Shown: positions 48,978 to 59,286, counted from the first letter of the stretch. The stretch: DNA of 64,000 bases from Sphingobacteriia bacterium (GCA_017304675.1 JAFKLS010000017.1:124001-188000); one strand, 5' to 3'. Notes: a model not told the origin generated them from the sequence alone. Numbers and translations: made by a program.

Positions 48978-49979
48978 TTGCAAGTTTCTAAACAAAATTT
49001 TCGTGTTCAATTAGTAATAACAGTTTTAAGTGTTGTACTTTTTGCTGCGAAGATTATTGCCTATTATGTAACGCATTCTGTAGCCATCTTATCAGATGCA
49101 CTGGAAAGTGTGGTAAATGTTACGGCCGGTTTTATTGGCCTGTATGCATTATACATTGCTGCCAAGCCAAAAGATGTAGAGCATCCTTATGGCCATGGTA
49201 AAGCCGAGTTCGTTTCTGCTGCAGTAGAAGGTACACTTATTGTGGCTTCCGGTTTCCTGATCATTTACCAAACAGTTGCAAGTTTAATAGAACATAAACC
49301 TATTGAATCTTTAGACACAGGCATTGTGTTAGTGGTTATAACAGCTATCATCAATTTTATTGCAGGCAGTATCTGCATCTCTGTTGGTAAAAGAAACAGG
49401 TCGTTAGCATTGCAAGCCAGTGGCAAACACCTGCAAATAGACACTTATTCAACAATAGCCATTGTTGCAGGTTTACTGGTTATTGTCATCACCCGTTTTT
49501 ACTGGTTAGATAAAGTTATAGCCATCATCATCAGCATCATTATCTTATTCAACGGATATAAAATAATAAGGGCCTCACTGGCAGGTATTATGGATGAGGC
49601 CGATATGCAATTATTAAAAAAATTCGTGCTCGAACTTGATAAACACAAAAAAGACAATTGGATTGACTTGCACAACCTAAGGGTAATTAAATACGGTACT
49701 ACCCTGCATATAGATTGTCATCTTACCATTCCCTGGTATCTTAACATACACCAGGCACACGAAGAAATAGATGCATTGGAAGCACTGATTATACAAACAT
49801 TTGGAGATGCTGTTGAATTGTTTGTACACACAGACGGATGCCTGCCTTTCAGTTGCAGCATTTGCGGCGTTGCCAATTGTAAAGAGAGACAGCATCCTTT
49901 TAAAAGAAGGCTGGAATGGACTTTAGCCAACATACTTTCTAATGAAAAACACAATGCCGGTTCAATGAACAATGAATAA
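48978..49979 (+). CDS. Cation diffusion facilitator metal transporter
   Basis: A 333-residue inner-membrane CDF protein exporting divalent metals (Zn, Fe, Mn, Co). Six helices are expected. The transport-site motif is VAILSDALESVVNV in helix 2 and DVEHPYGHGKAEF in the loop after it; the cytoplasmic domain from about residue 210 has GTTLHIDCHLTIP. A Cys-rich tail GCLPFSCSICGVANCKERQH (near residues 291-310) could bind metal. The start must be TTG 48978, since no ATG is in frame nearby. The last residues SMNNE are encoded by a heptamer array (49964-50014). Following SOD, Dps and OsmC, it likely guards metal balance in stress; iron or manganese is only a guess. Confidence 0.9.
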   Translation: MQVSKQNFRVQLVITVLSVVLFAAKIIAYYVTHSVAILSDALESVVNVTAGFIGLYALYIAAKPKDVEHPYGHGKAEFVSAAVEGTLIVASGFLIIYQTVASLIEHKPIESLDTGIVLVVITAIINFIAGSICISVGKRNRSLALQASGKHLQIDTYSTIAIVAGLLVIVITRFYWLDKVIAIIISIIILFNGYKIIRASLAGIMDEADMQLLKKFVLELDKHKKDNWIDLHNLRVIKYGTTLHIDCHLTIPWYLNIHQAHEEIDALEALIIQTFGDAVELFVHTDGCLPFSCSICGVANCKERQHPFKRRLEWTLANILSNEKHNAGSMNNE

Positions 49980-50014
49980 CGAACAGTGAAAAATGTATAG
50001 TGAGTAACGAATTA
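49964..50014. repeat. Heptamer array at the end of the CDF gene
   Basis: Units AATGAAC, AATGAAT, AACGAAC, AGTGAAA, AATGTAT, AGTGAGT, AACGAAT in a row with a 7-base period. The first units encode the last residues and stop codon of the transporter. No clear complementary arm follows. Confidence 0.7.
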
Positions 50015-50066
50015 AGCAATCAATCATTTATAAAACAATTAAGCTTAATCATAAAAATCTGCGAAT

Positions 50067-51437
50067 ATGGAAGCATGGAAAAAATACCAGGAAACCAACA
50101 AAGAAAATTTCCTGAATGAACTGCTCAACCTGTTAAGAATACCGAGTGTTAGTGCAAGAAGCGAACACAAACAAGACATGTTACATTGTGCCGAAGAGGT
50201 AAAAAAACATTTGGAAAAAGCCGGATGTACTAAAGCGGTAGTATACCCTACACTGGGGCATCCTGTAGTTTACGGAGAAAAAAAATTTGATACTGCCAAA
50301 CCAACTGTTTTGGTTTATGGTCATTATGATGTTCAACCGGCTGATCCGCTGGAACTATGGCACAGCGGGCCTTTTGACCCCGTGATAAAAGACGGAAAAA
50401 TATTTGCCCGTGGAAGTTGTGATGATAAAGGCCAATTTTTTATGCATGTAAAAGCGTTGGAAACAATGGTACAAACCAACTCTCTGCCCTGCAATATTAA
50501 ATTCATTATTGAAGGTGAAGAAGAAATTGGAAGTCCGAATCTTGCAACTTTTGTAAAAGCCAATAAAGAATTGTTGAAGGCAGATGTTATTCTTATCAGC
50601 GATACATCAATGTTAAGCATGGAAACGCCGAGCATAGACGTTGGTGTACGCGGATTAAGTTATATACAGGTAGAAGTTACCGGGCCAAACAGGGATTTAC
50701 ATAGCGGAGTATATGGCGGTGCAGTTGCCAACCCAATTACAATGCTTGCAAAAATGATTGCATCTTGCCATGATGAAAACAATCACATCACCATTCCCGG
50801 GTTTTATGATGATGTATTGGAAGCAAGTGCAGAAGAAAGAGCAAAAATGGCAAAAGCCCCTTTCAATGAAAATGAATATAAACAAGATCTTGGTGTTGAA
50901 GCATTGTGGGGCGAAAAAGGCTATACAACAAATGAAAGAACAGGTATTCGTCCAACATTGGAATTGAATGGCATTTGGGGTGGTTATATTGGTGAAGGTG
51001 CCAAAACAGTTTTGCCTTCAAAAGCATTTGCAAAAATTTCTGCAAGATTGGTTCCTAATCAATCTTCAAAAATCATCACTGAAAAGCTGTTGAATTATTT
51101 CAGAAGTATTGCTCCGCAAGGTGTTACCGTAAAAGCAGAAGAACATCATGGCGGCGAGCCATATTTAACACCGATAGATTCTATAGAATACAAGGCAGCC
51201 TCAAAAGCAGTGGCGGCAACATTTGGCAAAGAACCTATTCCCGTTCGTGGCGGTGGAAGTATCCCTATCTGTTCTTTGTTTGAAAAAGAGTTGGGTATTA
51301 AAATTGTATTTATGGGATTTGGATTGGATAGCGATAACCTGCATAGCCCGAATGAAAAATATGATGTGTTCAATTTTTATAAAGGCATTGAAACCATTCC
51401 GTATTTCCATCAGTTCTATGCTGAGATGAAGAAATAA
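50067..51437 (+). CDS. M20-family dipeptidase
   Basis: A 456-residue zinc-dependent aminoacyl-hydrolase of the M20/M25/M40 family (dipeptidase type). Metal ligands are in YGHYDVQPA (His near 93), RGSCDDKGQF (Asp near 126), EGEEEIGS (Glu general base and ligand near 153-156), SDTSM (Asp) and a C-terminal His (NLHSPNEKY). The dimerisation lid domain lies between about 205 and 320. It likely cleaves dipeptides or small acylated amino acids in the cytoplasm. A REP-like inverted repeat follows its stop. Confidence 0.93.
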   Translation: MEAWKKYQETNKENFLNELLNLLRIPSVSARSEHKQDMLHCAEEVKKHLEKAGCTKAVVYPTLGHPVVYGEKKFDTAKPTVLVYGHYDVQPADPLELWHSGPFDPVIKDGKIFARGSCDDKGQFFMHVKALETMVQTNSLPCNIKFIIEGEEEIGSPNLATFVKANKELLKADVILISDTSMLSMETPSIDVGVRGLSYIQVEVTGPNRDLHSGVYGGAVANPITMLAKMIASCHDENNHITIPGFYDDVLEASAEERAKMAKAPFNENEYKQDLGVEALWGEKGYTTNERTGIRPTLELNGIWGGYIGEGAKTVLPSKAFAKISARLVPNQSSKIITEKLLNYFRSIAPQGVTVKAEEHHGGEPYLTPIDSIEYKAASKAVAATFGKEPIPVRGGGSIPICSLFEKELGIKIVFMGFGLDSDNLHSPNEKYDVFNFYKGIETIPYFHQFYAEMKK

Positions 51438-51453
51438 ATAATGACGTCGTTCC

Positions 51454-51502
51454 GAGCGAAGCGAGAAATCTCAACATTAAAAAGAGATGTCTCACTTCGC
51501 TC
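51454..51502. repeat. REP-like inverted repeat (GAGCGAAGCGAG arms)
   Basis: Left arm GAGCGAAGCGAGAAATCTC (51454-51472) and the complement of right arm GAGATGTCTCACTTCGCTC (51484-51502) agree in 17 of 19 bases, with an 11-base loop. The preceding TGACGTCGTTCC resembles the edge of known intergenic repeats in Bacteroidota genomes. Without a T-run it is not a classic terminator. Confidence 0.75.
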
Positions 51503-51524
51503 AATATGATAAATTTTTTATGTT

Positions 51525-51911
51525 ATGGCAGAAAAAGAAAAACTTCGTATTGATAAATATTTATGGGCCATCCGTTTATTTAAAACGAGAAGTCAGGCAG
51601 GAGATGCTTGCAGTAAAGGCAAAGTAAAACTGCATGGCGATCCTGTTAAAGCTTCTAAGATTGTAAACATAAACGATGAATACGAAGTAAAAACGGAAGC
51701 CAAACGCTGGGTAATAAAAGTTACAGGCTTATTAGAAAATCGTGTACAGTACAGTGAAGCCATTAAATATTATATTGACATCACTCCTGCTGAAGAATTA
51801 GAAAGATTACAATTTCAGGCAGCCAGTTTTCATACAGGTAAACGATTAAGCAAAATCGGTCGCCCAACAAAAAAAGAAAGAAGAGACCTCGATGATTTTA
51901 TGGAAGGTTGA
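51525..51911 (+). CDS. S4-domain RNA-binding protein (Hsp15/HslR-like)
   Basis: A 128-residue protein with an S4 RNA-binding domain: EKLRIDKYLWAIRLFKTRSQAGDACSKGKVKLHGDPVKASKIVNINDEYEV. The family (HslR) binds 50S subunits with stalled nascent chains and recycles them. Its C-terminal tail (about 105-128, KRLSKIGRPTKKERRDLDDF) is basic then acidic, typical of this group. It starts after the REP-like repeat and is convergent with the next gene, whose end lies 1 bp away. Confidence 0.9.
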   Translation: MAEKEKLRIDKYLWAIRLFKTRSQAGDACSKGKVKLHGDPVKASKIVNINDEYEVKTEAKRWVIKVTGLLENRVQYSEAIKYYIDITPAEELERLQFQAASFHTGKRLSKIGRPTKKERRDLDDFMEG

Positions 51912-51912
51912 T

Positions 51913-52929
51913 TCAGTTATCAGTTGGAGGCAAATCATCTATAGAATAAAAATTAAATTCAGTAGTTAATATTATTTTGTTTGTTTTGGCATCAAATCTT
52001 GTAAAGCCAGAGCAACGTTTTAATTCATCATAATTATAAACATCAACATACATTTTTATTCGCTTTCTTCCTGAACTTATATAACGCTTTGTTATCAATC
52101 CTGCCGCATCTTTCTCATAAGTAATATTATAAATGTGCGGTTCAATATTGCCCTGCGTATTAGGGATTTTAATTTCAATGTATTTAACATCAAAATTGTT
52201 ATAATAATGACATTTATAACGAATGTTACCACTATCTGTTTCTATTTTTCCGGTTACATTCAAATATTCATCATCTGCATCTTTTAAAAAATCATGCGCC
52301 GCTGTTACAAATACATCAGCAGTTTTAAATAACGAAATATTTTTCAGCCAATAATTATTAGTGAAAACAGAGTTGCTTTTTGCAAATGTATTATTCAGTG
52401 TAAAATCAATCTCTAAACGGGTCTGTGCACTATCGTTGATCTGAAGTTTCGCAGATTTACATTGTTTATTCACATAACCCATGTTCGATTTATACTTTAT
52501 TGCAATAGCCGTTAATGATTGGCCTACAGCAAGATCAGGATAATATGGCGCATTTTTATTTCCGAGAGCGCTATTAACCACACCTTGTGTTATAACGGAA
52601 CCGGTACCGTAACGCAAATAATTAAAATTTTTTGAGCTGACGATTTGAATAGCATCAAAACCCAATATCTGCGCCTGATCTTTCAACCGCATTAATAATT
52701 CATTTTCACTTTGCGCACCTGAAACTTCTAAAAGCCTTACTCTGTAATAATCGGCTTTTGGTTTATCACTTTCCATGAAAACATCAATCTTACCTGATGT
52801 GGATTGAATAGGTATATTGGTAAAAGTGTTTAATGCCGTATCTTTTCTATCTGCCTCGGTAACAAATTTGTGTTGCGCTATTATGTTTGCAGAAAGGCAT
52901 ACACAAATAAGTAATGATAGGATTTTCAT
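51913..52929 (-). CDS. Secreted protein of unknown function
   Basis: A 338-residue protein with a signal peptide (ILSLLICVCLSANIIAQ, about 1-19) followed by no family I recognise. A region of mixed strands and helices holds VRLLEVSGAQSENELLMRLKDQAQILGFDAIQIV (about 65-98), which resembles the small YbjQ/GTP-like sensing fold of Bacteroidota secreted proteins, but that is only an impression. No lipobox Cys at the cleavage site, so it is likely periplasmic or outer-membrane associated. Upstream 98 bp to the FAD oxidase gene hold nothing recognisable. I cannot assign a role. Confidence 0.65.
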   Translation of the reverse strand: MKILSLLICVCLSANIIAQHKFVTEADRKDTALNTFTNIPIQSTSGKIDVFMESDKPKADYYRVRLLEVSGAQSENELLMRLKDQAQILGFDAIQIVSSKNFNYLRYGTGSVITQGVVNSALGNKNAPYYPDLAVGQSLTAIAIKYKSNMGYVNKQCKSAKLQINDSAQTRLEIDFTLNNTFAKSNSVFTNNYWLKNISLFKTADVFVTAAHDFLKDADDEYLNVTGKIETDSGNIRYKCHYYNNFDVKYIEIKIPNTQGNIEPHIYNITYEKDAAGLITKRYISSGRKRIKMYVDVYNYDELKRCSGFTRFDAKTNKIILTTEFNFYSIDDLPPTDN

Positions 52930-53027
52930 ATGATTTTATTTATAACACTAAAATAAAAATCATCATATTAGAGTAATGTTAAAAAAAGGCTACATTTTTT
53001 ACTATGTATTAGGTAAGCATTCTTCTA

Positions 53028-55943
53028 TCAGTTTTTCAGCGCGGCATACAATAATTCTACAGGATGCAAAGCCTGTTTATGTGTTCCGTCTTTTATCTGA
53101 TGCCGGCAGGATGTTCCGGATGCCACAATGATCTCATCTTTAGCATTTCGAACAGCCGGAAATAAAACCAGCTCCCCTATTTGTTGTGATATTTCAAAAT
53201 GTTCTTTTTCATAACCAAAAGAGCCTGCCATACCACAACAACCTGATGGAATGATTTGTGCTGAATAGTTTTCAGGGATTTCTGCCACGAGCCTGATCAT
53301 GCTCTGTGAAGACAGTGCTTTTTGATAGCAATGCCCATGAATTAAAATTTGCTTCTTCTCTTTTGTAAATAATACACTATTTATAGAACCATTTTTAAAT
53401 TCTCCGGCAATAAACTCTTCTATGGTAAAACAATTCTTTGCTAATTGTTTTGCTTTATCGGCATTTGTTTCATTTGCAAGATCAATATATTCATCTCTGA
53501 AAGTTAAGACGGCGGAAGGTTCTATACCAATCAAAGGTTTTTTATCTGTTATCAGGTTGCTCAACAACTCAATATTCAAATTGGCAATTTGTTTCGCCTT
53601 ATCAACAAACCCTTTAGATAGATAAGTTCGTCCGCTTTCTTCATGTTTAGGAATAATCACTTCATACCCCAACGCTTCCAATAATAAAATCGTTTTCTTT
53701 CCTATTTCAACATCGTTATAATTCGTGAACTCATCGCAGAACAAATAAACAATTGCATTGGTGTTGATTGATTTTTTTCTTTTTGTATACCATTGCAGCA
53801 AGGTTTCTCCGGCAACAGAAGGCATTGTTCTGTTGGGGTGAAACCCTGCCAAGTTATTGGCAAATTTTCTGAATGAAGGAATTTGATAGAACCAGTTATA
53901 TGCCCATGAAATTTTTGAAATCCATTTCATTTGCCGGTTGAAATTAGCAATCAGTTTTGCTCTGAAAGATGCGCCGTTCTTATAATAATATTGCTGAAGG
54001 AACTCTGCTTTCATTTTGGCAATATCTACACCCGAAGGGCATTCTGTTTTACAACCTTTGCAACTTAAACACAAATCCATGATCTCTTTTAGTTCCTGAT
54101 GGTTAAAAGGGTAATCATCCATTTCATCGCTCAAAAACTGTCTTAGCATATTTGCCCTTGCCCTTGTTGTATCTTTTTCTAAACGCGTGGCCATATAACT
54201 CGGGCACATTACACCACCCGTTATATGTGTTTTCCTGCAATCTCCGGAGCCAGAGCATTTTTCTGCCAGTTTTAAAATACCCTCATTCTCATCAAAACTA
54301 AAACTTGTTTTAATTTTTCTTGATCGTGGTGTTTGTTGCACCCTCAAGTGTGTATCCATTGCCGGCGTTGCAGTAATCTTACCTGCATTAAAAATATTAT
54401 TCGGATCGAATATTTTTTTTACCTGAACAAAAAGATCATACACCTCATCTCCAACTACACTTGCAATATATTCTCCTCTCAACCTGCCATCGCCATGCTC
54501 ACCGGAAAGCGATCCCTTATATTTCTTAACCAGCTCAACCGTATCGGCTAAAATATTTCTAAATGTCTCTACGCCCTGTTTGGTTTTTAAATCTACCATA
54601 GGCTCAACATGCAATTCACCTGCACCCGCATGTGCGTAGTACGATGCAGTTACTTTATGTTTTTTAAGCACCGCTTGCAAGTCTTCTATATAATAAGGCA
54701 GCTCATCTGTACTTACGGCACAATCTTCAATTAAATTCACCGGCTGTGCATCAGATTTAATATTGCGCAACAAACCTAAGCCCGCTTTACGAATATCCCA
54801 GGCAGCTTTGGTGTGTTCATTATACAAAACAGGATAAGCATAACCCAAACCCGCTTCCTGCAAAGATTGTATAAGTTGGTTTGTTTTTTGCTGCAGTGCA
54901 GTAACGTCATCTTCCATAAACTCAACCATTAAAAGTGCTGCAGGGTCTTCTTTAATAAAAAACCTGTTCTTGCTATATTCAGGATGATCAATTGTAAAAT
55001 CCATGATGTATTTATCAACCAACTCAGAAGCCATTGGCCGATGTTTCAATGCAACGATATTTGCATGCAATGATTCAATAATGGAATGGCAATGAATACA
55101 AACAACTGCCACTTCTTTCGGTGGCAGCTCTATTAACCCTATTTTTATTTCCGTAACAAATGCAAGTGTACCTTCTGAGCCCGCAAGCAATTCACAAATA
55201 TTAAAAAGCTTTCCTGAATTTGTGAATGGTTGCATCTTAAGCAAACTATCCAATGCATATCCTGTATTTCTCCTGGTAATTGTTTGTTTTGGAAAGTTTT
55301 GTTGAATGATCTGTTTATTGCCTTCATCATTCAACAAATGATAAATGTCCTGGTAGATTTTTTGTTTGAGTGGATTTTTTTCTTCGCAAAAAATATCTTC
55401 CGTAGTAAAAACAACTTCAGAACCATCGCTCAACAATGCTTTTACTTCCTGAATATGATCTCGAACAGAACCCCAGACAATACTATGCAGCCCACAGGAA
55501 TTGTTTCCCAACATCCCGCCAATCATCGCTCTATTTGCAGTTGATGTTTCAGGCCCAAACATTAAACCGTATTGTTTCAAATAAGCATTCAGATCATCAC
55601 GTATCACGCCGGGTTGTACACGAACCCATTTCTCCCTTTGGTTAACCTCTACAATATGGGTAAAGAATTTAGAGATATCTACTACAATCCCGTTCCCTAC
55701 AACTTGCCCTGCCAGCGAAGTGCCTGCTGCTCTGGGTATAAGTGTTATTTTATGATCGTTGGCAAAAGCGATCAGTTTGATAATATCACCGATTGATTTT
55801 GGAATAGCAACCGCTAAAGGTTTTTCCTGATAAACCGATGCGTCGGTTGAATAGATTCTTAATTGTGCCTGATGTATGGAGCTGTTATCATAAAAAAATA
55901 AGCCTTCAATATTATTCCCTAACTCAGTTAAATATTCTTGCAT
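53028..55943 (-). CDS. FAD-linked oxidase / Fe-S oxidoreductase fusion (D-lactate or D-2-hydroxyacid dehydrogenase type)
   Basis: A 971-residue cytoplasmic or membrane-peripheral enzyme with an FAD-binding PCMH domain (ITLIPRAAGTSLAGQVVGNG near 60-80), a FAD-oxidase C-terminal domain, SGEHGDGRLRGEYI (near 480), a ferredoxin-type Fe-S region with CLSCKGCKTECPSGVD near 640, and two cysteine-rich CCG domains ending HGHCYQKALSS and PSGCCGMAGSFGYEKEH. This architecture equals a fused GlcD-GlcF or YdiJ protein, which oxidises D-2-hydroxyacids (D-lactate, D-2-hydroxyglutarate, glycolate) and passes electrons to the quinone pool. Substrate is not determined by sequence. Confidence 0.9.
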   Translation of the reverse strand: MQEYLTELGNNIEGLFFYDNSSIHQAQLRIYSTDASVYQEKPLAVAIPKSIGDIIKLIAFANDHKITLIPRAAGTSLAGQVVGNGIVVDISKFFTHIVEVNQREKWVRVQPGVIRDDLNAYLKQYGLMFGPETSTANRAMIGGMLGNNSCGLHSIVWGSVRDHIQEVKALLSDGSEVVFTTEDIFCEEKNPLKQKIYQDIYHLLNDEGNKQIIQQNFPKQTITRRNTGYALDSLLKMQPFTNSGKLFNICELLAGSEGTLAFVTEIKIGLIELPPKEVAVVCIHCHSIIESLHANIVALKHRPMASELVDKYIMDFTIDHPEYSKNRFFIKEDPAALLMVEFMEDDVTALQQKTNQLIQSLQEAGLGYAYPVLYNEHTKAAWDIRKAGLGLLRNIKSDAQPVNLIEDCAVSTDELPYYIEDLQAVLKKHKVTASYYAHAGAGELHVEPMVDLKTKQGVETFRNILADTVELVKKYKGSLSGEHGDGRLRGEYIASVVGDEVYDLFVQVKKIFDPNNIFNAGKITATPAMDTHLRVQQTPRSRKIKTSFSFDENEGILKLAEKCSGSGDCRKTHITGGVMCPSYMATRLEKDTTRARANMLRQFLSDEMDDYPFNHQELKEIMDLCLSCKGCKTECPSGVDIAKMKAEFLQQYYYKNGASFRAKLIANFNRQMKWISKISWAYNWFYQIPSFRKFANNLAGFHPNRTMPSVAGETLLQWYTKRKKSINTNAIVYLFCDEFTNYNDVEIGKKTILLLEALGYEVIIPKHEESGRTYLSKGFVDKAKQIANLNIELLSNLITDKKPLIGIEPSAVLTFRDEYIDLANETNADKAKQLAKNCFTIEEFIAGEFKNGSINSVLFTKEKKQILIHGHCYQKALSSQSMIRLVAEIPENYSAQIIPSGCCGMAGSFGYEKEHFEISQQIGELVLFPAVRNAKDEIIVASGTSCRHQIKDGTHKQALHPVELLYAALKN

Positions 55944-56036
55944 GATACTTGTTTCAAAACTGTTTTCAAAAGTAATTCTTTATATGCGTTATGTGGTTGA
56001 ATTAATGAATTGAACTTATTTTCACATCTTTGCTGC

Positions 56037-56714
56037 ATGAACATTCACATCATTACTGTTTTACCTGAATTATTGGAAAGCCCTTTTCAGCACAGCATTA
56101 TGAAGCGTGCCCAGGAAAAGGGTTTATTACAAGTGCATGTTCATCATTTACGGAAATGGGCTATTAACAAACACGGACAGGTGGATGATTACCAATATGG
56201 CGGCGGCGCCGGAATGGTAATGATGTGCGAGCCGCTTGCCAATGCGATTGATGAATTACAGCAGGAGAAAAAGTTTGACGATATTATTTTCATGACCCCC
56301 GATGGTGAAACCTTCAATCAAAAAACGGCCAACCAACTTTCCTTAAAAGAAAATATACTTATTATATGCGGGCATTATAAAGGGATTGATCAGAGAATAA
56401 GGGATACATATGTTACAAAAGAGATTTCCATTGGCGATTTTGTATTGAGCGGCGGAGAATTGGCGGCAGCTATTGTTGTTGATGCAATTGGCAGGATTAT
56501 TCCCGGTGTATTGAATGATGAAACTTCTGCTCTTACAGATTCTTTTCAGGATAATTTATTGGCGCCACCTGTATATACTAGGCCGGCAGATTATAAAGGA
56601 TTAAAAGTGCCTGATATTCTCTTGCAAGGCGACCCCAAAAAAGTAGAAGACTGGAGGTACGAACAGGCGTTATTGCGTACACAACAACGCCGCCCGGATC
56701 TTTTAAAAGATTAG
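56037..56714 (+). CDS. trmD: tRNA (guanine-N1)-methyltransferase TrmD
   Basis: Methylates N1 of G37 in tRNAs that have G at position 36, preventing frameshifts. The 225-residue protein (start ATG 56037, [20 protein letters not shown]) has the SPOUT trefoil knot: [28 protein letters not shown], and [23 protein letters not shown], ending [17 protein letters not shown]. In many bacteria trmD is in one operon with rpsP and rimM; here it is about 14 kb away. A CATCTTTG element lies 4 bases before the ATG. Its TAG stop overlaps the stop of the convergent gene. Confidence 0.95.
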   Translation: MNIHIITVLPELLESPFQHSIMKRAQEKGLLQVHVHHLRKWAINKHGQVDDYQYGGGAGMVMMCEPLANAIDELQQEKKFDDIIFMTPDGETFNQKTANQLSLKENILIICGHYKGIDQRIRDTYVTKEISIGDFVLSGGELAAAIVVDAIGRIIPGVLNDETSALTDSFQDNLLAPPVYTRPADYKGLKVPDILLQGDPKKVEDWRYEQALLRTQQRRPDLLKD

Positions 56715-57580
56715 TTCCTGTTTCTGTAATATTTTGTATCTATTTCAACATTATTAATAAAATCTGAATTCGCCAGATCTATTTCAGCGGCCCCAACTTC
56801 TAATTTTTCTTTCATAGGAAATTTAATGCCGTTACCTATATCATCATAATTAGAAAAGAGAATATCTACTTTCATTTTGTTGGCATTACTACCCATTTGC
56901 TCCAGTAAAGGGCCTATGCCAAACTGTTGAATGGCTACTTTTCCAATACATTCCAATTTAACAATATAATACGTGGCAGTGCTAATGTAATAAGTCATTT
57001 CCTGGCCGCTCTTTAAAGTGAATTTTATTTTATAACAATCCTGTTTGTTCACTTTGCCCGTTCCAAGCAGCTCTGCTTTATGCCCTTTAGCCGTATAATT
57101 TACCAGGTGGCCAAATGGCCCATCCAGATCAAGCTGATAAGTTTGTTCTGCCAACTGAGCATCGGTCATTTTCGTTAAGGGAGACTGTTGCACATCTCCT
57201 CCACCAAAGCCGCCACCGCCAAAATTACCCCTGTCTCCACCACCTCCTCCAAAACCACCGCCACCAAAACCACGCATAGGTGGTATATATAAATAACCGG
57301 CGGTATCCGTTAATAAAGAGTAAGAATTGCGCATACCCATCATTCCCTGCACTTCCCTTCTGTATAATTTTTTATTTTCCCGGTAATTGTTCACCGTAAT
57401 GTCTATCGGACTGCCCATCATTCTTAAAGTAATAACACTTTTGTATTGAAGGGTTATCAGTTTTTGTAATAAAGTTCGGCCGCCAACAGCATCTTCAAAC
57501 TTCATCAATACCTCATCAGCCGTTTGAGATTTTGCAACAATTGAAAAAAGCAGTACGGCAGCTATCAATATTTTTTTCAT
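56711..57580 (-). CDS. Exported LolA-fold-like protein with a Gly-rich insert
   Basis: A 289-residue protein with a signal peptide ([16 protein letters not shown]). The N-terminal [36 protein letters not shown] and later [24 protein letters not shown] resemble LolA/outer-membrane-lipoprotein-sorting folds, and [18 protein letters not shown] fits the C-terminal strands. A Gly-rich insert at about 104-130 ([13 protein letters not shown], then [13 protein letters not shown]) separates two halves. The function is unknown. This is one of a class of outer-membrane lipoprotein-like proteins of Bacteroidota. Its end overlaps trmD's stop by 4 bp and it is divergent from adenine deaminase. Confidence 0.75.
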   Translation of the reverse strand: MKKILIAAVLLFSIVAKSQTADEVLMKFEDAVGGRTLLQKLITLQYKSVITLRMMGSPIDITVNNYRENKKLYRREVQGMMGMRNSYSLLTDTAGYLYIPPMRGFGGGGFGGGGGDRGNFGGGGFGGGDVQQSPLTKMTDAQLAEQTYQLDLDGPFGHLVNYTAKGHKAELLGTGKVNKQDCYKIKFTLKSGQEMTYYISTATYYIVKLECIGKVAIQQFGIGPLLEQMGSNANKMKVDILFSNYDDIGNGIKFPMKEKLEVGAAEIDLANSDFINNVEIDTKYYRNRN

Positions 57581-57630
57581 AAAATAATCTTTAGTGTATG
57601 TTTACCTTTCTAAGCTAATTAAATAACATA

Positions 57631-59286
57631 ATGTTTATGGGCAAAACAACATTTAATATAAGCGGAAATTTAGTAGATGTTTGGAAGAAAGAAATTTATC
57701 CGGCAGAAATATCGGTGAACAATGGAAAAATTGTGTCTATCGCCCGTATTAAAGAGATACAATTACCCGGTGCGGGGTATATTATGCCCGGTTTTATAGA
57801 CAGCCATGTACATGTAGAAAGCAGTATGCTGGTGCCCAGTGAATTTGCAAGACTGGCTGTTACACACGGCACAGTAGCAACCATAAGCGACCCTCACGAA
57901 ATTGCCAATGTGTGTGGTATGAAGGGTGTTGAGTTTATGATTGAAAATGGTAAACAGGTAAACTTCAAATTCAACTTCGGAGCGCCAAGTTGTGTGCCTG
58001 CCACTGTTTTTGAAACTGCAGGTGCAACACTAAACAGTAGTGATGTAAAAAAATTATTGGAAAAAGAGGAGATAAAATATTTGAGTGAGATGATGAATTT
58101 TCCGGGTGTATTGTTTAAGGACCCGGAAGTAATGAAGAAAATAGAATATGCTCATGAATTGAATAAACCTGTTGACGGGCATGCCCCCGGGTTAAGGGGA
58201 GAAGATGCAAAAAAGTATATTGAAGCCGGTATTTATACAGATCATGAATGTTTTACTGCTGCAGAAGCTTTAGATAAATTGAAGTACGGTATGAAAATTC
58301 TCATACGAGAAGGAAGCGCCGCCAAAAATTTTGAAGCTTTAATTTGTTTGCTGAACGATTATCCTGAAATGATAATGTTCTGCAGCGATGATAAACATCC
58401 GGATAGTTTGGCCATTGGGCATATCAATCAATTGTGTGCAAGAGCTATTGCAAAAGAAATTGATCTGTTTAAAATTTTACAGGCAGCTTGTGTTAACCCG
58501 GTTTTACATTATAAATTAAATGTTGGTTTGTTAAGAGAAGGCGATGAAGCAGATTTTATTGTAACTGAAAACCTTATTGATTTTGCAGTTAAGCAAACCT
58601 ACATTAAAGGAGAACTGATGGCTGAGAACGGAAAATCATTTATTCAGTCCGTTCCCGTTCAACCCATCAATCAATTTAATTGTACCAAGATTACGGCGCA
58701 GCAACTTTCCATCGGCATAAAAGATTATCCTTCTGAAAATGGCTTAATACCTGTAATAGAAGCATTAGACGGACAGCTCATTACAAATAAATTATGGCTT
58801 GAACCCACCATTGAAGGCGAGTATTTAACCGGCAATATTGAAAAAGATGTGTTGAAAATGGTAGTGGTAAATCGTTACAACAATGCTCCGGTTGCAAAAT
58901 GTTTTATTAAAAATTTTGGATTGAAAGAAGGTGCTTTGGCCAGTAGTGTAGCACACGACAGCCATAATATTGTTGCTGTTGGTGTAAACGATGCCAGTTT
59001 AACAAAAGCCATTAATCTTGTAATTGACAAGCAGGGCGGTGTTAGCGCCGTAAATAATAGCCACGAAATGGTATTGGGCCTGCCCGTAGCAGGTTTAATG
59101 AGTACAGATGACGGTTATAAAGTTGCCGAAGCATATACGGCCATAGATATTTTTACCAAAGAGGTTTTAAAAAGTAGTTTAACGGCCCCTTTTATGACAC
59201 TCAGTTTTATGGCATTGTTGGTAATACCACATTTAAAACTGAGCGATAAAGGTTTGTTTAACGGCGATACTTTTTCGTTTGTTTAA
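57631..59286 (+). CDS. ade: Adenine deaminase
   Basis: Amidohydrolase converting adenine to hypoxanthine in purine salvage. The 551-residue protein has the metal-site motif [15 protein letters not shown] (about 52-66), [32 protein letters not shown] and the C-terminal domain with [13 protein letters not shown] and [11 protein letters not shown], which separate Ade from other amidohydrolases. Start ATG 57631 gives [11 protein letters not shown]. It is convergent with a lipoprotein gene and followed by upp at 59791, so two purine/pyrimidine-salvage genes sit close together. Confidence 0.94.
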   Translation: MFMGKTTFNISGNLVDVWKKEIYPAEISVNNGKIVSIARIKEIQLPGAGYIMPGFIDSHVHVESSMLVPSEFARLAVTHGTVATISDPHEIANVCGMKGVEFMIENGKQVNFKFNFGAPSCVPATVFETAGATLNSSDVKKLLEKEEIKYLSEMMNFPGVLFKDPEVMKKIEYAHELNKPVDGHAPGLRGEDAKKYIEAGIYTDHECFTAAEALDKLKYGMKILIREGSAAKNFEALICLLNDYPEMIMFCSDDKHPDSLAIGHINQLCARAIAKEIDLFKILQAACVNPVLHYKLNVGLLREGDEADFIVTENLIDFAVKQTYIKGELMAENGKSFIQSVPVQPINQFNCTKITAQQLSIGIKDYPSENGLIPVIEALDGQLITNKLWLEPTIEGEYLTGNIEKDVLKMVVVNRYNNAPVAKCFIKNFGLKEGALASSVAHDSHNIVAVGVNDASLTKAINLVIDKQGGVSAVNNSHEMVLGLPVAGLMSTDDGYKVAEAYTAIDIFTKEVLKSSLTAPFMTLSFMALLVIPHLKLSDKGLFNGDTFSFV

